From the NCBI GenBank assembly GCA_016748015.1, contig JAAOMT010000591.1, forward strand, positions 137,532 through 201,531: a DNA stretch of 64,000 bases. The letters are read 5' to 3'. Position numbers and translations under genes: made by a program. Position 1 is the first letter of the stretch, and every line of letters starts with the position of its first letter. Below, piece after piece: positions 9,521-19,990 of the stretch. Under the pieces are notes generated by a model. That model did not search any database, was not told the DNA's origin, and saw only the letters and a list, made by a program, of their open reading frames with translations. Source of the stretch: Geosiphon pyriformis. Its lineage: Eukaryota; Glomeromycota; Glomeromycetes; Archaeosporales; Geosiphonaceae.

Positions 9521-10150
9521 GTGGCAAAATCAGAAAGTATAGGAGCAAACCATTTAGGATTTGCAAAATCCTTATTTTAATACTACTGTCAACACTTGGG
9601 ATTGAACCACAATCAGATATTAGCAGAATTAGCAGAATTAGCTTTCAATTTTTACATCAATGAAAAAATTGCCTATTTGTTAGGAACACCAGTAAACACT
9701 AAATCAGTGAGAGAAACTTTTTACCACAAATTAATCCAAAACACCAGCTTACCAACAAATTATAATTTCATATTCATTATTACTGAGATTAATAAAAAAA
9801 TTGAACATTACACACAACAAAGATACCTAATCACTTATGTCAGTAAAAGCAAAAGAAAATTACAAACACCAGCAGTAACATTTCAATGGATCCAACCACC
9901 TACTTGGAAAAAACACAGAATTGAATTACCAACAAATCCATCATACCACTATACACCTGGAAGCACCATCAACATCACATCAACAGGAATGTCCACATTA
10001 AATACAACATTCACATATGGATGCTTCTTATTTCAGAGTAATCAGAAAAAAAAAATCTTCTAGGACCATACAGTGCATATTTCAAAGGATTTAAGTTATG
10101 ATCACCAATGCTATCAGGACTTTGATCTCTGCTATCACAACCAAATTTTA
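9521..10150 (+). pseudogene. gag: Gag N-terminal domain of element C
   Basis: The conserved frame starts GTGGCAAAATCAGAAAG; three copies have GTG here and none has ATG. The domain contains ESAFNFYINEKIAYLL-like residues, then LPTNYNFIFIITEINKKIE and QQRYLITY, and is shared by all family-1 copies. I do not recognise it as a named domain. Its place before the capsid suggests a matrix-like role. The longest open part is 9596-10063. A one-base deletion in an A run near 10050 shifts the frame. Confidence 0.7.
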
Positions 10151-10179
10151 GAACCACAAGTCTCTAAGAAGTAACGGAT

Positions 10180-11304
10180 TTGGAAGAAGAACAAGAAGAA
10201 AAGGAAGAAGAATCTGAAAATCAAAAATTTACTTACCAGAACCTGATCCCAGAAAACCTGAACATTAAAACCCCGAATTTTCAGACTCAGCAAAATCCAA
10301 ATTTAGAAAATTCAGAAATTGAGACTCTGAATTTCCAAATACAATATCATCAGAACAATCATAATCCTGACATCAATAATCAACAACACTTACCTTTAGT
10401 AATCATGATTAATCCAGTTCCACCAATTGACAAACAGCAACAGCAGCTACTTCAATCACTTCAACAACTACAGCAGCTGCTTCAACAGCTGCAACAACAA
10501 CTGCAACAACCAAACGTTAATCCAATGGCCTATGCTCTGATAGCAAAACTTGAGAAATTCACTGGTAAAGAAGACAATGCCCAAGTGTGACTAAACAATG
10601 TGGAGAAAGCCATTATAGCCAATGGCTGGAATGACGCCAGAGCCATACAGGCTATTCTTTACTTTTTCCAAGATACTGCCAATTTATGGTATCAAAGCTT
10701 GGCTAACAAACTCCAAGATTTCGCTGCATTTAAGCTTGCATTTCTACAATACTTCAGCAACAATAATAGTATTAATTGGCTAGCAAATACTTTCACCACT
10801 ATTAAACAAGAAGAAAATAAAGCAGTCACTACTTACTTAGAATGCTTTCATAGGAATCTGTGCCAAATTCAAGCAATCCAGGCTGACTATTTTACAGCGC
10901 CACAAATCTTAAACCAATTTATTAGAGGTTTGCACAGTAGCATCCTCCAACACATACGTCCAATACATTCAGCAAACCTTCAAGCTATAGTTACTAATGC
11001 CAAAGATTTTGAATCAACAGAACTTGAAGCAAATCATGCCCAAGCCATTAATCTAGTAATAAATGGATCATTTGAATTGGATTCCAAATTGAAACAATTC
11101 AGTGATTCAATTAATCAGAAATTGGAAAAATACTTAACTAACAATTGCACCATTTATCAACCACTACAATGACACAATAATTCAGGAAACATGAATTGTT
11201 TCCAAAATCAGTTACATCTATTATCATCTCCAAATCAGCCATGGCAACAAGAGATGTGTGTCTGCCATAACTGTAATAAACAAGGCCATATTAGAGCTGA
11301 CTGC
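10180..11304 (+). pseudogene. gag: Gag: Glu/Gln-rich linker, capsid and CCHC zinc knuckle
   Basis: The order is an acidic segment (EEEQEEKEEESEN), a Gln-rich run (about 10430-10510), then a retrotransposon-gag-like capsid (about 10515-11160, with WYQSLANK, FLQYFSNNNSINWLANTF and NQFIRGLHSSIL). The knuckle at 11263-11304 reads CHNCNKQGHIRADC, a perfect C-X2-C-X4-H-X4-C. Stops are TGA at 10588 (Trp in other copies), TGA at 11170 (ancestral CGA, see findings) and TAA directly after the knuckle at 11305. All three are transitions. Gag packs the element RNA; the knuckle binds nucleic acid. Confidence 0.87.
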
Positions 11305-11610
11305 TAATTTTATAATAATAACCAACAATCAGGAAATCAATATTGAAACCCCAATTACTGGTTCCCAACTCTGAGTTATTAATTCAATCCAGCACCATAT
11401 TAACCGACTTACCTGCCAATGATACAACAGCCAATATATCAACCACTTGTATATCAACTTTCAGTTTATCAACCACAGCTACTGATAATATATCAACTAC
11501 TACAGCCACAAATAATTTATTAGACATCCACAATTCAAACACTGCCATCAAACCCAGCTCAAATAACATTAGGAAACTCTAGATCGAGAGTCATCCAAAA
11601 CTAGAAATCA
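11305..11610 (+). other. Gag C-terminal spacer with Tyr-Gln-Pro repeats
   Basis: In the gag frame this segment holds repeated IYQP/VYQP/IYQ units (about 11420-11530), conserved in E, F, B, D and I. It is disordered-looking spacer between nucleocapsid and protease. No separate gene is supported. Open frames 11343-11582 (+) and 11384-11569 (-) are out-of-frame shadows. Confidence 0.6.
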
Positions 11611-12255
11611 GTGATGATTGTTCACCAACCAATCTCCAGTTCATTCAACCAGCTATCAAAATCACGACAGCGGAGTTCAGGAACTGGGTATACTCAAAAC
11701 CCGAGTTCTCAGAACTATTTAAGTCTTCTGGTTATTACAGAAAATGCCTCATCTAACACTCAAGAACCTAAACAGAAGCAATCACTTACCAATATTCCAC
11801 CAGTCACTGTCATGAAAGACGAGTCTCTAGCAGCTATATTTTCTTTTGAAATTGAAAAACCAACAGAAATTTCTTTGTTCAGTGGAGCCACACTTGAGAA
11901 AAAACCTATTACAGCAATGTACACGAATGCCAAAATTGATGGTCAGTCTATCAAACTGATCCTAAATAGTGGATCAGCTGGCAGCATTATCACAAGATGG
12001 CTCATGAACCAATTAGGTCGCCAAGTTGATCAAGCTACCAGTGCAAAAATAATTACAGCTGATGAAACCACCAAGACTCCAATTGGTGAAATAGATAACT
12101 TGTCCATAGAAATCAATGGTATTACTATACCAATCAAAGTATTAGTTATGGAAGCCACTCAATACCAAGCATTAGTGGGTAATGACTGGCTGTCCAAAAT
12201 TAACACGACACTCGACTGGAACACCCAAGAGCTCCAGCTTAGCCAGAATGGATAA
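11611..12255 (+). pseudogene. pol: Retropepsin-like aspartic protease of element C
   Basis: Retropepsins cut the polyprotein during maturation. The flap and fold are recognisable (AMYTNAKIDGQSIKLIL, then TPIGEID, IPIKVLVMEATQYQALVGNDWL). The active site reads NSGSAGSII where the intact form (element B) reads DSGSAG, so the catalytic Asp is Asn, consistent with one G-to-A change. The frame is otherwise open for 214 codons and stays in the capsid frame. Confidence 0.85.
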
Positions 12256-13290
12256 CACACACATGTACCAGCCACATGTAGCCATTTCAAACCCATTACC
12301 ATGCCATTAGCTCCACTTATCAAATTCAAAGAAGAAAAAAAGAAACCTACTTGGGAAGTGTACCAAATCTTTTGGGCTGACAAAAACCACAATGAGTTGC
12401 TGCCAATACTCTCCTGGGATGATGACAACAAAAAAAAACAAAAGGAAGAACTTACCTGGAATATCAACCAAGTCTGGGAGATGAAGAACAACCAAGAAAA
12501 ATCAGCAAACTGGGAGTAGAAAAAAACTGATAAGAAAAAGAAAAAGGAAGAAGAAACCACCCTCACCAGTAGCAATTATAGTTCATATGTTTACACTTCA
12601 TTACAATCATCACACTATTGCCAACCAAAATTGGTATGCATCAATTGCGGCAAGAAATTGTTGTCAATGGGTGCATGCTGTGGTGACAATGAGGAATACT
12701 TCATCACCACAAGATTTCACTGTCACCCATGCATCATAGAGTGCTTTGAACAACCAAAACGGCAAAGAAAATGAGACAACCAATCCTGTCATGCATGCAG
12801 AACTATTTTACCTGATGAAGGAATGTGGAATGACATTCCTGGGTGTGAAAGAATGTGCGATGAAATGTGTCAGTACATGATCCTAATCAACAACTGAATA
12901 TGCAAGGGAATATCAATCAATAATGCCTGGAAACAAGCATTGCAACAATTGGAAGAATATCCTCATGATAAAGATAAACTCTGGAGAATGGCGAGTGTAA
13001 AAACAGAAGGTCTGACAACCAGTGAACTACTGAAAATCAAAAACAATCCTCTATCTCTTCTTAAACCCAAATACATCCAAACTTTTGACATCTTTGGCAA
13101 CATTGAAAATGATCCAAAGAAATTCTACGAACATTATCAGCAATTAGCACTCACCAGAAAAGAGCAGGAACAATGCTTGGAAGAAATAAACATCTGATTA
13201 TATAACTACTGTTTGATCCCATGTGACTTCCAGTATTACAATGAGTGTGATCTTATTTACAATCCACCACCACACATGATCTACACAATC
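12256..13290 (+). pseudogene. pol: Lys-rich spacer and Cys-rich zinc-like modules between protease and dUTPase
   Basis: After a spacer with PTWEVYQIFWADKNHNEL-like repeats and a Lys-rich stretch come two Cys modules. The first (about 12635-12880) has CINCGKK, ACC, CHPC, CHAC and a final CDEMCQY. The second (about 13195-13265) is the CLIPCDFQYYNECDLIYN segment, where other copies have CxxC-x4-C-x4-CxxC. A helical, charged segment at 12940-13196 links them. Regular Cys spacing suggests zinc binding. I do not recognise the family. Stops at several points are transitions. Confidence 0.65.
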
Positions 13291-14310
13291 CCAGAAGAAA
13301 ACAAACCAATAAGCAACTGTGTATTGAAATTGGAATCAACTTTTGATCCCAATTTAAACTCCAACAATAATGATGATAAAAACAATAGTTCTAGCTCTGC
13401 TCCAAATAGCAATGAAAATGACAACAATTCAAACTCTGATTCAAACCCTGAAACATTTATTGCACTTCCTAACCTTTTCAAGAAACAGGAACTTAAATGG
13501 TTCAGTGATAACAGCAAAAGTATCATGCCAGAATACATACATGATACTGATGCAAGGTTTGATTTAAGATATCCAGAAAAAGATCCCATTAAATTAAAAC
13601 CACATTCACACACTTGCATCGATCTGAAAACATTGGAAATTCCAGCAACAACAATAGTTCAACTAGTGTCCAGGAGTAGTTTAGTGAAAAAAAAGGATAA
13701 ACATCAGAGGAGGAATAATTGACACAGAATATGTAGGAAATATTATTGCTATGTTACAAAATGATTCAGAAAAAACATATACTATAGATCTAAACAAAAA
13801 GATAGCACAGACAATATTCCTACCTCTGGTGAAAATAGCTCAATTAGTGTTAGTAGAAAACAAAAAAAAATTAGGGATTACTGTTAAAGAGATATAAGGA
13901 TTCAGATCAATGGGTAGAATAGACATACTAGTTAATATGATAGAGAAAAAAGTTATTAACAAAGAAGAAATTATCTCAACCCATTAATCAATCTTCATTC
14001 CACCATATGACCAGTATATTTTAGCCATAAAAAGAGAAATAAAAGATCAAACTCAATTGTTCGAAACAGAAGCCACCATTTGTGAATCAGAAGAGATTGA
14101 ACTCACTAATCTCTACATATCAGCCAAAAGCCCCAAAAACATTAAAATTCTTATTTATAACACAACTGGAAAGATCATTGAAATACCAAAGAGAATTATT
14201 ATTGGATATTTAACCATTCAAGTTAAAGATCAACCACCAAACCACATTCCAGATTTTCCACAACTTTGCAGATATGTGAATATTACATCACAGACTATAT
14301 ATGAATGAAG
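13291..14310 (+). pseudogene. pol: dUTPase domain and beta-rich linker of element C
   Basis: dUTPase hydrolyses dUTP and limits uracil in cDNA. An Asn/Ser/Asp-rich tether (13340-13450) leads to motif 1 (DARFDLRY). Motif 2 (VSRSSLVKKK) follows, where an extra A in an A run shifts the frame. Motifs 3 to 5 follow in the new frame as decayed GIID...YVGNI, KIAQTIF and GFRSMGR. Then comes a beta-rich linker (14057-14308: ICESEEIELTNLYISAKSPK, NTTGKIIEIPK) like that often seen between protease and RT in gypsy elements. The domain order protease-Cys-dUTPase-RT holds in every copy. Confidence 0.83.
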
Positions 14311-14329
14311 TAAATGTTATCTACTCCAA

Positions 14330-15660
14330 CCAAAACAATTGGAACAGATCAACATAGAAAATCTAGACCCACTCTAACAAATGCAACTAAAGATGTTATT
14401 CAGCAATTTTAACGATATCTTTGCAAGTGAAAATAAATTTGGCTGCACCAACATCATCCAGCATTAGATCAAGACTGGAGATGCAATGCCAATTAAGCAA
14501 AGAGCATACAGAGTACTACCAGCTAGCCATAAGATTATTTGTCAAAAAATTAATCAGATGCTTAACAATGGGCTAATTCAGCCATTAATGAGTCTATGAT
14601 CATCACCAGTGGTACTAGTTCAGAAGAAAAATGAAAAAATTTGCTTTTGTGTAGATTACTAGAAATTGAATAGAGTAACCAAAAAAGACAACTACGCAAC
14701 TCCAAAGATCCAAGAACTATTCAACGTCTTTGGAGGAAATAAATGGTTTTCAACACTAGATTTAGATAGTGGTTATTGGCAAATAGCCATGGACTCAGCT
14801 GACAAAAAAAAGACTGCATTCATAACAATAGAAGGGAATTTCGAATTTAAAGTCATGTCATTTGGCTTGATGAATGCTCCAGTGACATTCCAACAACTCA
14901 TAGAAATTGTCTATACTGAATTACTATAGAAATCAGTAGTCATATACTTAGACAACACAAATGTATTTTCTAAGACATTTGATAACCATTTACATCATTT
15001 CCAACAAGTATTTGAAAGACTCAGATGAGCAGGATTGAAACTAAATGCCAACAAATGCTTCTTTGGCAAAACTGAGCTCAAGTTTTTGGGACATGTGATA
15101 AGCAAAGATGGTATCAAAATGGATCCAGATAAGATTGCAATAGTAAAAAACTTTCTAGTACCAACAAACTTGCCAGAACTAAGGGCATTTTTGGGATTTG
15201 CAGGCTATTATCACTGCTTTATTAAAGATTTTTCTAAACTAGCCCAGCCATTTCACCATCTACAAACCAAAAATGTGAAGTATGAATGGACTGAAGCTCA
15301 ACAAGAAGCATTCGACACATTGAGAAGAAAGCTTATTCAAGCTCCAGTGTTGATGTATTCAGACCACAGCAAACTATTCATTATTACTACGGATGTATCA
15401 GGTCAAGCATTGGGAGCAGTACTATTACAAAAAAAACCAGATAGAAGAGAACATCCAGTAGCTTATGCCAGTAGAAGCTTAAGTCCAGCCGAAAAGAACT
15501 ATAGAACACCAGCACTAGAACATTTAGCAATCTATTGGGCAGTTATGAAATGGAGAAAATACTTGAGCCAAAAGTTTGAAATATATATGGATTACAAGGA
15601 ATTGACTTCAATTCAGAAACAAAAATTTGCAGATGATTGCTATGCTAGATGGAAATAGAA
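14330..15660 (+). pseudogene. pol: Reverse transcriptase and RNase H of element C
   Basis: RT copies RNA to DNA and RNase H removes the RNA. RT spans about 14360-15180 (VDY decayed to stop, STLDLDSGYWQIAM, FGLMNAPVTFQQL). The catalytic YLDD is YLDN at about 14946-14957. The thumb reads LKFLGHVISKDGIKMDPDKI and GFAGYYHCFIKDFSKLAQP. RNase H (15300-15655) keeps its three acidic positions in FIITTDVSGQALGAVL, ALEHLAIYWA and IYMD. The best open part is 15035-15658. A one-base loss near 15650 breaks the junction. Confidence 0.9.
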
Positions 15661-15776
15661 CTTTCACCATTTAATTATACAGTACATTATAAAAAAAAAA
15701 AGACAATGGAAATACTGATGGATTGTTGCAAATAAGACAAGTCTAAAAACATTTCAACCCAAAAATATAACAAAAC

Positions 15777-17158
15777 ATGAATATGCAAAAATACCAACAA
15801 CTTCAATATTATATAAATACCCAATCATTCAAAAAGAAATTATCTCAAAAAGAACAAAACAACATAAAACAACAATCAAAATATTTTATCAATCATTAAA
15901 ATATACTTTACTAAAAGAACAAAAAAAATCCAGATCAACCAATCAGAGTAATCACAGAACCAGAGAAAGAGACAATATTATTCAACATGCACTGAGACCT
16001 AACAGCAAGACATTTTTATAAAGAAGCAACCATAAAAAGAACCAGAAAAAGATACTATTGGCCATTAATGTATCCAGATATCATCCAATATGTTCAAAAT
16101 TGTGATGCTTGTCAGAGAAAAAAAGAAACAAGACCCAGTGAACCATTAAGACTAATCAAAGTGGGACAACCATTCAATTGCATTGGAATTGACTTAGTCA
16201 GACCATTAACAATCACCAGCAAAGGCAACAGATATATTGCAGTAGCTATGGATTATCTCACTAAATGGCCAGAAGCAAAAGCCATTCAAAAAGCAAATGC
16301 AGAATCCATTGTTAAATTTATTTATCAAGATTTGATCTGTTGACATAGATGTCCAAAAGAACTACTATCAGATCAAGGAACTTACTTTGTGAACAGAACA
16401 CTGGCAGAATTAAGTCAAAGATTTGGAGTTAAAAGACCATTGTCATCACCATACCATTCACAAACCAATGGACTAGTTGAAAGATTCAATAGAACACTGT
16501 GTGAAGCAGTTGTCAAGATCAGTCAAGAAAACCAGGATGAATGGGATTTGTTTATACCATTAGTACTATTGCTTATCAGACAATAAAACAAGACACTACA
16601 CAAGCAACACCATTTGAATTAGTATATGGAAGAACAACAACATTACCAGTCAAGATAAAAGTCAACACTTATCCAACAGAACCAATAACTAAAGACAATT
16701 TTTAGGAAACGTTGCTAAGAAGAACATATGACTTGATGAAAACTCTAAAAAACAAGCGACAAAGAGCAGCTGATAACATTCAAAAGTCACAAGAAAAACA
16801 AAAAAAGAAACACAATAACCAACTACCAGACAAACCAGTTGAATTCAAGATTGGAGACAAAGTACTTTTACATCATACTAAAATGGAAAAACAATAGAGT
16901 AAAAAATTTGATCCCAAATGAGACGGACCATTTCACATTGAAGAAATTCTTGGAAATAGAGCTTATAAATTAAGATGAGACAACAGAATCTTAGCCAAAG
17001 TAGCACATAGTGATCGACTAAAACCATATTATCAGATAGCATCATCATCTACCAATAATATTCCACAACTGGGAGTACAAAGAATACTAGTCCAACCAGA
17101 TGAGATTTCACGAGATCTGGAACCAATCATAGTTATTAAACTAAACACGTCAAATTGA
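15777..17158 (+). pseudogene. pol: Integrase of element C, in +1 frame relative to RNase H
   Basis: A conserved ATG (15777) opens the integrase frame. It lies +1 to the frame of the preceding segment (SLKTFQPKNIT). The zinc-binding part holds YYWPLMYPDIIQYVQ then CDAC. The core has GIDLVRPL, SDQGTYFVN and GLVERFN, so all three catalytic acids survive. The GPY/F-like module is KIGDKVLL then EILGNRAYKLR. Damage: TGA at 16341, a one-base deletion near 16573 and several later stops (TAG at 16704 and 16896). Confidence 0.88.
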
Positions 17159-17213
17159 ACAAACTGAAGAGTATATAAAGACACAGTATACACAACAAAA
17201 ACAACCAAGAAAA

Positions 17214-17849
17214 ATGGAAATACCAGATCATATTCACACTATAGCTCAACAATTATTCCAGGTCTTAAGTGAACAACAGTTAGACATGGAAATTGTTATT
17301 AACAACCAAATAATTTACTATCAAAACAACCAAAGAAAAACAAAGAATACATCATATCAGCAACCACCAAAAAACAATAAAAACTAGACAGATAACTTAA
17401 TAAAAAAAGTGAAGAACACTTTTGGGAAAATCCCTGTTATGGCACTAACAGAAGAGCTTATGAAAGAAAATTGGAAGCAATAGACAAAACAATTTCCAAT
17501 ATCATATTGCTACTACCAGTTAGGTCAAAAGTTGAATATTCAGAAGTTGTATATTGACAAATCCAAGAGAATATTCAACCAAGACATAATACAACAAATT
17601 GAAGAATTTATTGGAAAGAAAACAAATTCAACACTACATGTTAGAACAATATACTGATTATACAACATATTTCGGAACTATCCAGAAGTACTGTTACACT
17701 CTGACATGGAAACCATAACCATTAATCAATGGGGAAGAATGAACAATACACAAGTAGAAAACATAAGAAACAGAGTCAAACAAACAATACTTGAAAAAAA
17801 AGTATTAGAATTAATTCAAAACAAAGATTTCGACAGAGCTCAATATTAA
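17214..17849 (+). pseudogene. ORF3 of element C (212 codons, three stops)
   Basis: It starts ATGGAAATACCAGATC, 55 bases after the integrase stop, and ends AQY-TAA right before the polypurine tract. It stays in one frame for 212 codons with three stops: two TAG (the first, near 17388, is Trp in the F copy) and one TGA near 17655. All are transition-type. It has no membrane segment or known motif, and reads Gln/Lys/Ile/Tyr-rich. It matches the F copy closely, the E copy more distantly, and family-2 ORF3 in two blocks. Retained length in frame argues it was a real protein until recently. Confidence 0.78.
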
Positions 17850-17860
17850 AAAAGAGGAGA
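17848..17860 (+). other. Polypurine tract of element C
   Basis: AAAAAAGAGGAGA, three bases before the 3' LTR, overlaps the ORF3 stop codon. Equivalent tracts are AAAAGAAGGAGA (44724-44735, F) and AAAAGGAAAAAA (47004-47015, E). Confidence 0.75.
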
Positions 17861-17863
17861 TAA

Positions 17864-18726
17864 TATTACTCATAGAAAAAAACAGATATAAGAAAATAGT
17901 AGACCAATAGAAAAATAATATGTAGTACATAAGCACATTGCTCAACAATATAAAGCAATGATAAAAATCATGGCACATTGCTTAGTAATGTGAAGCAATG
18001 TCAGAAAACACGGCATATTGCTTAGCAATGTGAAGCAATATTAGAAAATGAGAGCACATCACTCAGCAATGTGAGCATTGCTTAAGAAATTATAGCACAT
18101 TGCTTGAGAATGTGAGCAATCTTATAGAACCTCAATTATATATATATAGTGATAGTATTAGAAGTAGAAAGAGCAGAATCCATCAGTTAAAAACTTTTTA
18201 CATTACAAATATCAATAAATAATTATTAATTATCTCAATCCACTCTTTACTATTAACATGAAATGTTAATAGTAATTGATACTTAACCCCACAGGAACAA
18301 TAGCTCTTGATCATGGCTATTGATGGAATACTAACTTGTGCATTGCCTTGGCTTCTTTCTTTATTTTTCTTTTCTTTTATTTTCTTTTCTTTCTTTGATT
18401 TCTATTGTTATATACTAATCGATTGAGGATTAAAAGTGCTGAGATACAGATGTCATAGTGACTGGTAAAAGACCCATAAAACAAGAGTAGAACACTCATA
18501 GATTTGAGGATAGCTTACCGGAAGGATTACCAGCCATCATGCTAAGAAAAAAATTTAATGAAACTGTAGTTTTGGGAAGCTATGGATAAACTCATTAATT
18601 AACTCTCTGTTCATTATACAAAAAACTCTACAACAAAACCTTCAGATATCAACACCAGAATACCAACCAAACATCACATTATGAATTTGTTATTTGATCT
18701 GAGACCCCAAATAATTATCTGTAACA
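17864..18726 (+). repeat. 3' LTR of element C
   Basis: Same length as the 5' LTR (863 bases). It starts TATTACTCATAG, a decayed TGTTAC. In the first roughly 290 aligned bases I count about thirty transitions and one clear transversion against the 5' LTR. The right flank ACAT is the target duplication. Confidence 0.93.
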
Positions 18727-18730
18727 ACAT

Positions 18731-19990
18731 ATCAAATTTTTGACTCAAGTATTTTTTCTATTTGATAACAGCCCAATAGATAGTTAAATGTTCTAGTGCT
18801 GGAGTTCTATAGTTCTTTTCAACTGGACTTAAGCTTCTACTGGCATAAGCTACTGGATGTTTTCATTCATCCAGTCTTTTCTGAGAAAATACTGCTCCCA
18901 ATGCTTGATCAAATACATCAGTGGTAATTATGAATGGTTTGCTGTGATCTAAATAGATTAATACTGGGGCTTAAATAAGCTTTTTTCTCAGTATGTCAAA
19001 GACTTTTTGTTGGATTTCAGTCCATTCATATTTGGTGTACTTTGTTTGCAGTTGGTGTAAAGGTTGAGCTATTTTGGAAAAGTCTTTGATAAAGTGGTGG
19101 TAGTATCTAGCAAATTCCAAAAATGCTCTTAATTCTGTAAAATTATTTGATACTGAAAAGTTTTTAATAGTTTCAATCTTATCTGAATCCATTTTAATAC
19201 CATTTTTGCTCATAACATGTTCCAAAAACTTGAGTTCTGTTTTGCTAAAGAAGCATTTATTTGTATTTAATTTCAATCCTGCTTATCTGAGTCTTTCAAA
19301 TACTTGTTGGAGATAATGCAGATGATTATTAAATGTTTTTGAGAATACATTGGTGTTATCCAGATATATGACTACTGATTTTCATAGCAGTCTTATATAG
19401 ACAATTTTCATGAGTCATTGAAATGTGGCTGGAGCATTCATCAAGCCAAATGGCATCACTTCAAATTCAAAATTTTCTTTTTGAGTTGTAAAAGCCATTT
19501 TCTTTTTGTTTTCTGGTTTCATGGCTACTTGTTAGTAACTATTGTCTAAGTTTAAAGTTGAGAACCATTTCTTTGCTACAAAAGCATCCAACAGCTCTTG
19601 GATTTTTGGTGTTAAGTAACTATCTCCTTTGGTTACTCCATTCAGTTTCCAGTAATCTACACAAAAGTGGATTTTTCTATTTTTTTTATGGACTAGTACT
19701 ATTAATAATAACTATGAGCTTATTGATGACTGAATTAGCCTATTGTTAAGCATCTGATTGATTTCTTAATAAATGATCTTATGGCTGGCTGGTGGTACTT
19801 GGTATGTTCTTTGTTTAATTGGCATTGCATTTTCAGTTTTTATCTGATGTTGAATAATGTCAGTTCTGCCAAATTTGTTTTTACTGGCAAAAATGTCATT
19901 GAAGTTATTAAGTAACATCTTAAGCTGCATATATTGTAGTGGATTTAGATTTCCCAAGTTTATCTGTTCTAATTGTTCTGGTTGGAGCAG
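18731..19990 (-). pseudogene. pol: RNase H (proximal) and reverse transcriptase of element B
   Basis: The minus strand reads RT from about 19985 down to 19060 (FKMLLNNFNDIFASKNKFGRT side at 19766-19957, FGLMNAPATFQ-like at about 19440, YLDN for YLDD at about 19350, thumb FLEHVMSKNGIKMDSDKIE at 18971-19276). RNase H follows down to 18731, where element C cuts it in the SQKFDMY segment. Open frames on the plus strand here are shadows. Several stops and D-to-N changes make it inactive. Confidence 0.85.

Larger units (their letters stand above)
8598..18726 (+). mobile_element. Element C: complete family-1 retrotransposon (10.1 kb)
   Basis: It has two LTRs of equal length (863 bases), a primer-binding site, a gag-pol region, integrase, ORF3 and a polypurine tract. 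It is flanked by ACAT at 8594-8597 and 18727-18730 and inserted in the RNase H gene of element B. The LTRs have the type a U3 with palindromic GCAAT repeats. They differ almost only by transitions, so C is old, yet younger than B. All genes carry stops or frameshifts, so it cannot move unaided. Confidence 0.93.

Noticed and set aside
10588-11307. Alternative genetic code, since stops fall at Gln and Trp positions of conserved ORFs
   Set aside because: Other copies have ordinary CAA/CAG/TGG at the same places. Stops also replace Arg codons, frameshifts coexist, and ORF3 of A uses the standard code without stops. Decay explains it better.
12159-12575. Hydrophobic minus-strand open frame that could look like a membrane protein
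   Set aside because: It is the complement of the Lys/Glu-rich protease spacer. Poly-Lys codons read as Phe on the other strand.
13281-13619. Ser/Leu-rich minus-strand open frame
   Set aside because: It is the antisense shadow of the Asn/Ser-rich tether and dUTPase. The same artefact appears at 32440-32745 and 60638-60985.
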